Below are positions 19,016 to 25,750 of a stretch of 64,000 nucleotides of DNA, in pieces; the first letter of the stretch is position 1; every line of letters begins with the position of its first letter. The DNA lies in the NCBI RefSeq assembly GCF_042657165.1, contig NZ_JBHSNJ010000012.1:1674001-1738000 (forward strand). The letters are read 5' to 3'. The notes under the pieces were generated by a model that was not told the DNA's origin, ran no database searches, and saw only the letters and a program-made list of their open reading frames with translations. The position numbers were made by a program, and so were the translations under genes. This DNA is from Agrilutibacter niabensis. Lineage in GTDB: Bacteria; Pseudomonadota; Gammaproteobacteria; Xanthomonadales; Xanthomonadaceae.

Positions 19016-19918
19016 ATGACAGACGTCGACACCGACCAGGAACCCGTCATGCAGACCGCGCGGGTTGCGCAAGCCCCCATCCTCTCTTCGATCCCGAATG
19101 CCACCGCCATGAATGACGCCCGCCTCAATCTAGCCACTCCGGAGCGCACCCGCGCGGAGGCGGCGCCGGTGAAGCTTGCCGCGCGTGGCCTGGATTTCTA
19201 CTACGACAAGTTCCACGCGCTGAAGAGCATCAACCTGGAGATTCCGGAAAAGCGCGTCACCGCGCTGATCGGCCCCTCGGGTTGCGGCAAATCGACGCTG
19301 CTGCGGATCTTCAACCGCATCTACGCGCTTTATCCCAAGCTCGAAGCCAGGGGCGAAGTGCTGCTGGACGGCGAGAACATCCTCGACCCGAAGTACCCGA
19401 TGAACCGCCTGCGCAGCAAGGTCGGGATGGTGTTCCAGAAGCCGGTGCCGTTCCCGATGACCATCTTCGAGAACGTGGCCTACGGCATCCGCCACCACGA
19501 GAAGCTGTCGAAGTCGGAAATGAACGATCGCGTCGAGGGCGCCCTGCGCCAGGGCGCGCTGTGGGACGAGGTGAAGGACAAGCTCGGCCAGAGCGCGCTG
19601 GGCCTTTCCGGTGGCCAGCAACAACGCTTGTGCATCGCCCGCGCCGTCGCCCTGAAGCCGGATGTGCTGCTGCTGGACGAACCGACCTCGGCACTTGATC
19701 CGATCTCGACCAGCCGCATCGAGCAGCTGGTCGAGGAGCTGAAGAAGGACTACACGATCGCGATCGTGACCCACAACATGCAGCAGGCGGCACGCGTCTC
19801 CGACTTCACCGCCTTCATGTACCTGGGCGACCTGGTCGAGCACGGACCGACCGAAACCATCTTCTCGCAGCCGACCAGGCAGCAGACCGAGGACTACATC
19901 ACCGGTCGGTTTGGATGA
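19016..19918 (+). CDS. pstB: Phosphate ABC transporter ATP-binding protein PstB
   Basis: ATPase subunit energising phosphate import. Walker A is GPSGCGKST, the signature loop is LSGGQQQR, Walker B is LLLDEPTSALD and the switch His lies in IVTHNMQQAARVSD. The 300-residue product has an N-terminal tail of about 50 residues before the first strand. I prefer the ATG at 19016 because GAGG sits five bases upstream. The ATG at 19001 has no such site but overlaps pstA by 8 nt. Confidence 0.95.
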   Translation: MTDVDTDQEPVMQTARVAQAPILSSIPNATAMNDARLNLATPERTRAEAAPVKLAARGLDFYYDKFHALKSINLEIPEKRVTALIGPSGCGKSTLLRIFNRIYALYPKLEARGEVLLDGENILDPKYPMNRLRSKVGMVFQKPVPFPMTIFENVAYGIRHHEKLSKSEMNDRVEGALRQGALWDEVKDKLGQSALGLSGGQQQRLCIARAVALKPDVLLLDEPTSALDPISTSRIEQLVEELKKDYTIAIVTHNMQQAARVSDFTAFMYLGDLVEHGPTETIFSQPTRQQTEDYITGRFG

Positions 19919-19988
19919 GGGAGCGCGCTGGTTCATGCCCTATCGGCATCGACTGCGCTCCCGAACGCCCGGCCATGGATGGCCGGGC
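19919..19988 (+). repeat. Two hairpins between pstB and phoU
   Basis: GGGAGCGC (19919-19926) pairs with GCGCTCCC (19955-19962), with an inner ATGCC/GGCAT stem. A second perfect 10-bp hairpin occupies 19967-19988 (GCCCGGCCAT, loop GG). There is no T-run, so these look like intercistronic processing or stability elements that could set phoU level apart from pstB. Confidence 0.6.
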
Positions 19989-20064
19989 CGGACCATCCGG
20001 AAACCACATGCGTCGCCATGGAAGGCATACACCTCCCGACTGAGATCGGAACAGGACACATCAC

Positions 20065-20772
20065 ATGGGCACCAACATGCACGACCACATCGTGAAGAGC
20101 TATGACGAGGAGCAGAAGCGTCTGCTCGACGAAACCCTGCGCATGGGCGAAATGGCCGCATCGCAACTGGAAGCCGCGCTCGACGTGGTCCAGCGTCGCG
20201 ACGACAAGGCCGCCGAACGCATCATCGGAAACGACGAGGCGATCGACGCGCTGGAACACGAGATCAGCCACGACGTGATGAAGCTGGCGCTGCGCGGGCC
20301 GATGGCGCGCGACCTGCGCCAGATCCTCGCCGCCATCCGCATCGCCGCCGACATCGAGCGCATCGGCGATCTCGCCGCCAACGTTGCCAAGCGTTCGCGG
20401 GCACTGAACCTGGCGCCGCCGCTGCCGCACATCGCCGGGCTGCACGCGCTGGGCACGCTGGCCGTGCAGCAGGTGCGCGAATCACTGTCCGCCTACCGCG
20501 ACGGCGATATCGAGCTGGCACAGCGCGTGCGCGCCCGCGACGCCGAGATCGACGTGGCCTACACCGGTCTGTTCCGGGAACTGCTGACCTACATGATGGA
20601 GGACGCGCGCAGCATCACCGGTTGCACGCATCTCCTGTTCATGGCCAAGAACATGGAGCGCGTGGGCGACCACGCCACCAACATCGCCGAGAACGTGTGG
20701 TTCCTGGTCAAGGGCGAGGAACCGCTGCCGCCGCGCGAGAAGCGCGACGAGTCGATCGCCGCACGCCCCTGA
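20065..20772 (+). CDS. phoU: Phosphate signalling protein PhoU
   Basis: Connects Pst transport to the PhoR-PhoB two-component system and lowers Pho signalling when phosphate is plentiful. The 235-residue product has two three-helix repeats. Metal-binding patterns are present: AADIERIGDLAANVA in repeat one and NMERVGDHATNIAENV in repeat two. An alternative ATG (MHDHIVKSYD) lies four codons inside. It is the last gene of the pst operon. phoB and phoR are not in this window. Confidence 0.95.
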   Translation: MGTNMHDHIVKSYDEEQKRLLDETLRMGEMAASQLEAALDVVQRRDDKAAERIIGNDEAIDALEHEISHDVMKLALRGPMARDLRQILAAIRIAADIERIGDLAANVAKRSRALNLAPPLPHIAGLHALGTLAVQQVRESLSAYRDGDIELAQRVRARDAEIDVAYTGLFRELLTYMMEDARSITGCTHLLFMAKNMERVGDHATNIAENVWFLVKGEEPLPPREKRDESIAARP

Positions 20773-20850
20773 CGCAGTCTCACCGCTGCCTGCACATTGT
20801 TGGCGTGAATGGAGCCTTCGCCCCGCGCGGGCTAAATGCTCCCTGAATAT

Positions 20851-20885
20851 GGGCGTGAAGGCCGACTTCACGCCCGCATCTTTTT
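20851..20885 (+). terminator. Terminator after phoU
   Basis: GGGCGTGAAG (20851-20860) pairs perfectly with CTTCACGCCC (20866-20875), followed by GCAT and CTTTTT. It separates the Pho block from the sigma factor gene. Confidence 0.82.
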
Positions 20886-20951
20886 CCGTCTCCCCCCACT
20901 CTTGGGATATGCACGTGCCTGCCGAGGCGCGCATTCTTCTCCACCGCGAGG

Positions 20952-21479
20952 GTGACCACGGAAATGGAACTGCTGCTCGTCAATGGCGACCTGGAGGCGG
21001 CCCGGGCGGGCGATCGCCTCGCGCTTGAGCGCGTCCTGGTGAATTCGCGCCAGAACCTGCGCCGCTATGCGGAATTCCATTGCGTCATCAACGACATCGA
21101 GGACGCCGTGCAGGAAAGCCTGCTACTGGTGTCGCGCAAGCTCGGCGACCTGCGCCAGCTGGAAAGCTTCACCTCGTGGTTGTTCCGCATCGTCAAGCGC
21201 GAGTGCAACCGGCTCAAGCGCGGCCGCAGGCTGCTCACCGGACAGGACATCCCCGAGTCCATTCTTCCGATCGTCTACCCCGAACCCGTCGAATGGCGCC
21301 AGGATGTCGCCGCGGCGCTGGAATCGCTGCCTGCGCACTACCGTGAAGTGATCCTGCTGCGCGACCTCGAGGGCCTGACCATCGAAGAGATGGCGCGGCA
21401 GCTCGCGCTTACCCGCGAAGCCGTGAAGTCGCGCCTGCACCGGGCGAGGCTGCTGGCGCGTGAATACCTGTCGTCCTGA
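20952..21479 (+). CDS. ECF-type RNA polymerase sigma factor
   Basis: A 175-residue sigma-70 family factor. Region 2 is about residues 30-95, with DIEDAVQESLLLVSRKL and SFTSWLFRIVKRECNRLKR. Region 4 is about 110-172, with LPAHYREVILLRDLEGLTIEEMA and the helix-turn-helix LTREAVKSRLHRAR. The start is uncertain: GTG at 20952 or ATG at 20964. No anti-sigma gene is adjacent. It lies 95 nt upstream of the Cys-rich precursor gene on the same strand, which suggests it controls the bufferin-like operon; this is inferred from position. Confidence 0.88.
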   Translation: MTTEMELLLVNGDLEAARAGDRLALERVLVNSRQNLRRYAEFHCVINDIEDAVQESLLLVSRKLGDLRQLESFTSWLFRIVKRECNRLKRGRRLLTGQDIPESILPIVYPEPVEWRQDVAAALESLPAHYREVILLRDLEGLTIEEMARQLALTREAVKSRLHRARLLAREYLSS

Positions 21480-21574
21480 GATCCGCTCCCTCCACCGAAT
21501 CCGACATACTCGGGTTCCTGTCGAAACGGGCACGTCCCGAACCCACCGTTGTTCCCCAACCAAGGAGTTCCACC

Positions 21575-22042
21575 ATGTCCAAGACCAATAAGCCCCTCGC
21601 CCTCGCCGTTGGCGCCGCCCTCGTCGGGGGCATCGCCTTCTCCGCCTCGGCCTTCGCCATGACCGACCTTGCCGGCGGCTACATGGTGGGCGCCAGCACT
21701 GCCGGCGAAGCCAAGGCCGCAACCGACAAGAAGGCGGACGGCAACTGCGGCGCCCACAAGACCGCCGAGGGCAAGTGCGGCGAAGGCAAGTGCGGAATGG
21801 AGAAGATGGATGCCGACAAGGACGGCAAGATCTCGTCCGCCGAGTTCGCCACCGCCCACGACGGCGACGCCAGCAAGTTCGCCATGCACGACACCAACAA
21901 GGACGGCTTCGTTACCGCCGATGAGCTCAAGGCGCACAAGGGCGCCGAAGGCAAGTGCGGCGGCGAGAAGAAGGACGACGCCAAGAAGGCCGACATGGAA
22001 GGCAAGTGCGGCGAAGGCAAGTGCGGCGGCGGCATGGCCTGA
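21575..22042 (+). CDS. Secreted EF-hand / EGKCG-repeat metal-binding precursor (HvfA/bufferin type)
   Basis: A 155-residue exported low-complexity protein with a signal peptide ending FSASAFA (about residue 28). It has two 12-residue EF-hand loops, D79ADKDGKISSAE90 and D106TNKDGFVTADE117. Five EGKCG motifs lie at 65-69, 70-74, 125-129, 142-146 and 147-151. The six cysteines are 58, 68, 73, 128, 145 and 150. EGKCG motifs beside DUF692 and DUF2063 genes are the hallmark of precursor proteins whose cysteines are oxidatively modified to bind copper. AGGAG lies 7 nt before the ATG. The modification here is inferred. Confidence 0.88.
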   Translation: MSKTNKPLALAVGAALVGGIAFSASAFAMTDLAGGYMVGASTAGEAKAATDKKADGNCGAHKTAEGKCGEGKCGMEKMDADKDGKISSAEFATAHDGDASKFAMHDTNKDGFVTADELKAHKGAEGKCGGEKKDDAKKADMEGKCGEGKCGGGMA

Positions 22043-22093
22043 GCACGATGATCGACGGGATCCGCGCCTTGCGTGGATCCCGTTGCTGAGCGC

Positions 22094-22975
22094 ATGAAGC
22101 CGTCATTGCAACCATCCAGTGTGGGGCTCGGCCTGCGCCGGGCCCTGCTGGGCCCGCTGCAGTCCGCGCCCGCGGGCGACTTCGATTTCCTTGAATGCGC
22201 GCCGGAAAACTGGATCGGCGTGGGCGGCAAGCTCGGCGAGACGCTCGAGGCGCTCGCTGCGAAATATCCTCTCGCCTGCCATGGCCTTTCGCTGTCCCTG
22301 GGCGGCTTCGCACCGCTCGACGAAACCTTCCTCGGCCGCGTGCGCCGCTTCCTCGATCGCCACCAGGTGGCGCTGTACAGCGAACACCTGAGCTACTGCG
22401 CCGACGACGGCCATCTCTACGACCTGCTGCCGATCCCCTTCACCGAGGAGGCCGTGCACCACGTGGCCGCGCGCATCCGCCAGGCCCAAGACATCGTCGG
22501 CCGACGCATCGCGGTGGAGAACGTCTCCTATTACGCCGCGCCACCGGTCGGAGCCGACCAGCAGGCCCTGCGCGAGATCGACTTCATCAACGCCGTGCTG
22601 GCCGAGGCCGACTGCGACCTGCTGCTCGACGTCAACAACATCTACGTCAACGCGATCAACCATCGCTACGACGCCCATGAATTCCTGTCGCAGCTGCCGG
22701 GCGAACGCGTGGCCTGCATCCACGTCGCCGGCCACTATGACGAAGCCGAGGACCTCAAGGTCGACACCCATGGCGCGCCGGTGAAGGACGCCGTGTGGGA
22801 GCTGCTGGGCACCGCTTACGAGCGCCTCGGTCCGCGACCCACCCTGCTGGAGCGCGACTTCAACATCCCGCCGTACGCGGAACTGGCCGCCGAGCTCGGC
22901 ACGATCCGCGACGTCATGCGCCGCCATGCAGGCGACGATGCCGGCGACAAGGAAGTACGTCATGTCCGCGCATAG
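22094..22975 (+). CDS. DUF692 multinuclear non-haem iron oxidase (MNIO), HvfB/BufB type
   Basis: Predicted TIM-barrel iron enzyme that modifies cysteines in the preceding precursor. The 293-residue product keeps the family's metal-site motifs: ACHGLSLSLGG (His63), YSEHLSY (Glu97-His98), AVENVSYY (Glu142), LDVNNIYVNAINH (Asp179, His190), CIHVAGH (His210, His214), DTHG (Asp224, His226) and LLERDFNIP (Glu253). The start at 22094 was preferred over an upstream GTG. The 3' end overlaps the DUF2063 gene by 14 nt. The assignment rests on motifs and operon; the exact chemistry is not visible. Confidence 0.92.
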   Translation: MKPSLQPSSVGLGLRRALLGPLQSAPAGDFDFLECAPENWIGVGGKLGETLEALAAKYPLACHGLSLSLGGFAPLDETFLGRVRRFLDRHQVALYSEHLSYCADDGHLYDLLPIPFTEEAVHHVAARIRQAQDIVGRRIAVENVSYYAAPPVGADQQALREIDFINAVLAEADCDLLLDVNNIYVNAINHRYDAHEFLSQLPGERVACIHVAGHYDEAEDLKVDTHGAPVKDAVWELLGTAYERLGPRPTLLERDFNIPPYAELAAELGTIRDVMRRHAGDDAGDKEVRHVRA

Positions 22976-23744
22976 CACGAACGCCATGGAGGCACCGGCC
23001 CGGCTGCGCGAGCAACAACTGGAACTGACCCGCCACCTTCGCGATCCGGAACACGTGGCCGCGCCGGAGGGCATCGAGGATCGCCGTCTCGGTATCTATC
23101 GCGAGCTGCTCTTCAACAACATCCGGGAACTGCTGGGCGGCAACTTCCCGGTGATCCGGACGTTGCTGGGCGATTCGCGCTGGCAGGCACTGGTTCGCGG
23201 GTTCTATCGCGACCATCGCAGCCAGACGCCGCTGTTCCCCGAGATCGGTCGCGAGTTCATGCGTTACCTCGAATCGCTGCCGGAACTGGAGCCGCCCTTT
23301 CTCGGCGAACTCGCGCACTACGAATGGGTCGAGCTGGCGCTGCAGATCTCCGAGGCGCGCACGGACGCCATCGCTCACGATGCCGATGGCGACCTGCTCG
23401 CTGGTGCGCCGCTGCTGTCGCCGCTGGCGTGGCCCCTGGCCTATCGCTGGCCCGTGCACAGGCTGGGACCGGAATTCCAGCCCGCGATGCCGCCCGATGC
23501 CCCCACCCTCCTGCTGCTGCGGCGCGAAGCGGACGGCAACGTGCGGTTCTCGGAACTGAGCCCGCTCGCGTTCCGCCTGCTGTGCCGCCTCGGCGACGAA
23601 CCGCAGTTGAGCGGGCGCGAACAGCTCCAGGCGCTCGCCGGGGAGGCCGGCGTGCCTGACGATGACGCCTTCATCGCGCAGGGCCGGCAACTGCTCGAAC
23701 AGATGCGTGCCAGTGGCGTGCTGCTGGGCGTCGCCACCGCCTAG
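22962..23744 (+). CDS. DUF2063 partner protein (HvfC/BufC type)
   Basis: A 260-residue protein. The N-terminal DUF2063 domain is about residues 17-115 (LREQQLELTRHLRD, GIEDRRLGIYRELLFNN, NFPVIRTLLGD) and a C-terminal winged-helix-like domain follows. Relatives act as the substrate-recognition partner of DUF692 oxidases. AAGGA lies eight bases before the ATG at 22962, inside the end of the DUF692 gene, which supports this start. It is the last gene of the operon; no dedicated exporter follows. Confidence 0.9.
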   Translation: MSAHSTNAMEAPARLREQQLELTRHLRDPEHVAAPEGIEDRRLGIYRELLFNNIRELLGGNFPVIRTLLGDSRWQALVRGFYRDHRSQTPLFPEIGREFMRYLESLPELEPPFLGELAHYEWVELALQISEARTDAIAHDADGDLLAGAPLLSPLAWPLAYRWPVHRLGPEFQPAMPPDAPTLLLLRREADGNVRFSELSPLAFRLLCRLGDEPQLSGREQLQALAGEAGVPDDDAFIAQGRQLLEQMRASGVLLGVATA

Positions 23745-23785
23745 CGTTCCGAGCTACGAAGGAGCCGTGCGGCTACACTGCACGG

Positions 23786-24466
23786 ATGCCTGACGCCGCA
23801 AAGAAATCGTTGTCCCCGCTCACGACACGCTTCCGCGGCTTCCTGCCCGTCGTGGTCGACGTGGAAACCGGCGGCTTCGACTGGAACCGGCACGCGCTGC
23901 TCGAAATCGCCGTGGCGCCGATCGACATCGACGAGAACGGCCAGTTGTTCGTCAGCGAGATCACCAGCAGCCACGTCGTGCCCGCCACGGGAACCCAGAT
24001 CGATCCCAAGTCCCTGGAAATCACCGGCATCATCCTCGACCACCCGTTCCGCGACGCCAAGCCCGAACGCGTCGCGCTCGACCTGGTGTTCGCCCCGGTG
24101 CGCGAAGCCATGCGCAAGCACGGCTGCCAGCGCGCGATACTGGTCGGGCACAACGCGCATTTCGACCTCAACTTCCTCAATGCCGCGATCGCGCGCTGCG
24201 GCCACAAGCGCAGCCCGTTCCATCCCTTCAGCGTGTTCGACACGGTGACGCTCGCGGGCGTGGCCTTCGGCCAGACTGTGCTGTCGCGAGCGGTGCAGGC
24301 CGCCGGATTGGAATGGCGCAGCGAGGATGCGCACTCGGCGGTCTACGACACCGAGCGCACGGCGCAGTTGTTCTGCAAGATCGTGAACGACTTGCCGATG
24401 TTGAACGCGGCAAGCCCCGCCCAGGCGCAGACCGAACCCGACGAGAGCGATCCTCACCTGGTGTGA
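23786..24466 (+). CDS. rnt: Ribonuclease T
   Basis: A DEDD-family 3'-5' exoribonuclease that trims tRNA and other stable RNA ends. Exo I is VVVDVETGGFDWNRHALLEIA, exo II is GHNAHFDLNFLN and exo III is HSAVYDTERTA with the DEDDh histidine. The 226-residue length is typical. A short disordered acidic tail follows (QTEPDESDPHLV). Confidence 0.94.
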   Translation: MPDAAKKSLSPLTTRFRGFLPVVVDVETGGFDWNRHALLEIAVAPIDIDENGQLFVSEITSSHVVPATGTQIDPKSLEITGIILDHPFRDAKPERVALDLVFAPVREAMRKHGCQRAILVGHNAHFDLNFLNAAIARCGHKRSPFHPFSVFDTVTLAGVAFGQTVLSRAVQAAGLEWRSEDAHSAVYDTERTAQLFCKIVNDLPMLNAASPAQAQTEPDESDPHLV

Positions 24467-24485
24467 AGGAGTGGCGTGGTTGCGT

Positions 24486-24526
24486 GCTCCTCTTGAGGAG
24501 CGATGGCGGGCTTGAGCCCGCCCTAC
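24486..24526. repeat. REP-like hairpin pair
   Basis: GCTCCTC-TT-GAGGAGC (24486-24501) is followed by GGCGGGC-TTGA-GCCCGCC (24505-24522) and CTAC. On the minus strand this reads GTAGGGCGGGC, the GTAG-headed form typical of REP elements. It overlaps the sugE stop codon. A related pair lies at 25687-25746. Confidence 0.6.
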
Positions 24527-24840
24527 GGCGTCGCCAGCTTCAACCCGATGAGGCCCGCGACGATCAGCGCCACGCTGCCGATGCGCAGCGCATTGAGCGG
24601 CTCGTCGAACAGGACGATCCCGAGGATCACGGTGCCCACCGCGCCGACGCCCACCCATACCGCGTAGGCGGTGCCCACCGGCAGCGACTTCATCGCGATG
24701 CCGAGCAGGCCAAGACTGATCACCATGGCGGCCACCGTGCCTACCGAAGGCCACAGGCGCGTGAAGCCTTCAGTGTATTTCAGGCCGATCGCCCAGCCGA
24801 CCTCGAGCAGGCCGGCGAGGATGAGGATGATCCAGGGCAT
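24523..24840 (-). CDS. sugE: SMR-family guanidinium exporter SugE/Gdx
   Basis: A four-helix small multidrug resistance protein of 105 residues. The N-terminal helix has the active glutamate in AGLLEVGWAIGLKYTEGFTR, the WAIGLKY variant typical of SugE/Gdx rather than EmrE. Gdx proteins exchange guanidinium for protons. A guanidine-II riboswitch directly upstream supports guanidinium as the substrate. Confidence 0.92.
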   Translation of the reverse strand: MPWIILILAGLLEVGWAIGLKYTEGFTRLWPSVGTVAAMVISLGLLGIAMKSLPVGTAYAVWVGVGAVGTVILGIVLFDEPLNALRIGSVALIVAGLIGLKLATP

Positions 24841-24857
24841 GGCAGTTCTCCGGTCAC

Positions 24858-24903
24858 GTGGGGCCGTCCCCGGATGATGGAGGAGAGGCGGGCCGTCCCG
24901 CTT
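24858..24903 (-). ncRNA. Guanidine-II (mini-ykkC) riboswitch
   Basis: Read on the minus strand, two short hairpins each carry an ACGG loop: GCGGG-ACGG-CCCGC (24888-24901) and GGGG-ACGG-CCCC (24860-24871), joined by 16 nt. Paired hairpins with ACGR loops define the guanidine-II class. The second hairpin is followed within 20 nt by GGAG and the sugE ATG. Ligand binding is therefore expected to free the ribosome-binding site. Confidence 0.88.
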
Positions 24904-24918
24904 CCCTGGATGAAACGG

Positions 24919-25677
24919 TTATTTCGCCGGCAGGGCGCGCTGGCGTACCGCCTCGAACAGGGTGACGCCACTGGCGACCGACACGTTGAGGCTTTCGACG
25001 TCGCTGCCGCCCGGCATCGGGATCTTCACCAGCTGGTCGCAGTTCTCGCGTGTCAGGCGGCGCAGGCCGTCGGATTCGCCGCCCAGCACCAGCGCGACGT
25101 TGCCACGCAGGTCGATCGACCAGAACGAGGTGTCCGCTTCACCCGCGAGGCCATAGATCCACACGCCCATCTGCTGCAGGTCGCGCAGCGTGCGCGACAG
25201 GTTGGTCGCCGGGATCACCGGAATGCTGTCCGCCGCGCCGGCCGAGGTCTTGCGCACGGTGGCGTTGACCTGCACGGCCTTGTCCTTGGGAAAGATCACC
25301 GCGGTCGCGCCCGCCGCCGCCGCGCTGCGCAGGCAGGCGCCGAGGTTGTGCGGGTCCTGCACGCCATCGAGTACGAGCACCAGCGCCTTGCCTTCGGCGG
25401 CTTCGATCAGGCCCTGCAGGTCGTTCTCGCTGAAGGTCTTCGCGGCCGCGTAACGAGCGACCACGCCCTGGTGGCGCAGGTTGCCGACGACGCCCTCGAG
25501 CGCCTGGGTGGTGACGCGGCGCACGTCGATGTCCTTGCGCCGCGCCTGCGCCTCGATCTCGGCGATGCGTGGATTCTTGGCGCCGGCTTCGATCAGGACT
25601 TCACGTACGTTCTCGGCGTCATGCTCGAGCGCAGCCGTGACGGCGTTGATGCCCGCGATCCATTGTTTTGTGCTCAT
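24919..25677 (-). CDS. rlmB: 23S rRNA (guanosine-2'-O-)-methyltransferase RlmB
   Basis: SPOUT enzyme that methylates G2251 of 23S rRNA. It has an N-terminal substrate-binding domain (GINAVTAAL...VREVLIE) and the SpoU motifs LDGVQDPHNLGACLRSAAAAG, LVLGGESDGLRR and IPMPGGSDVESLNVSVASG. The last forms the knotted SAM site. The start at 25675-25677 (MSTKQW) was chosen over a TTG two codons upstream. Length is 252 residues. Confidence 0.94.
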   Translation of the reverse strand: MSTKQWIAGINAVTAALEHDAENVREVLIEAGAKNPRIAEIEAQARRKDIDVRRVTTQALEGVVGNLRHQGVVARYAAAKTFSENDLQGLIEAAEGKALVLVLDGVQDPHNLGACLRSAAAAGATAVIFPKDKAVQVNATVRKTSAGAADSIPVIPATNLSRTLRDLQQMGVWIYGLAGEADTSFWSIDLRGNVALVLGGESDGLRRLTRENCDQLVKIPMPGGSDVESLNVSVASGVTLFEAVRQRALPAK

Positions 25678-25686
25678 GTGCAATCC

Positions 25687-25746
25687 GTAGGACGGGCCCA
25701 GGCCCGCCGCGATGTTTACGACCGTGCAGGCGGGCGTTGGCCCGCC
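25687..25746. repeat. Inverted REP-like pair between rlmB and rnr
   Basis: GTAGGACGGGCC-CA-GGCCCGCC starts at 25687 and GGCGGGC-GTTG-GCCCGCC lies at 25729-25746. They resemble the hairpin at 24505-24526 and fill the rnr-rlmB gap. Confidence 0.55.
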
Positions 25747-25750
25747 ACCC

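Noticed and set aside
21510..21545. GGGTTC-N15-CGTC before the EGKCG precursor as an ECF promoter
   Set aside because: Spacing and -35 match are weak, and GGGTTC also pairs with a nearby GAACCC as part of a hairpin; no second copy was found before the sigma gene.
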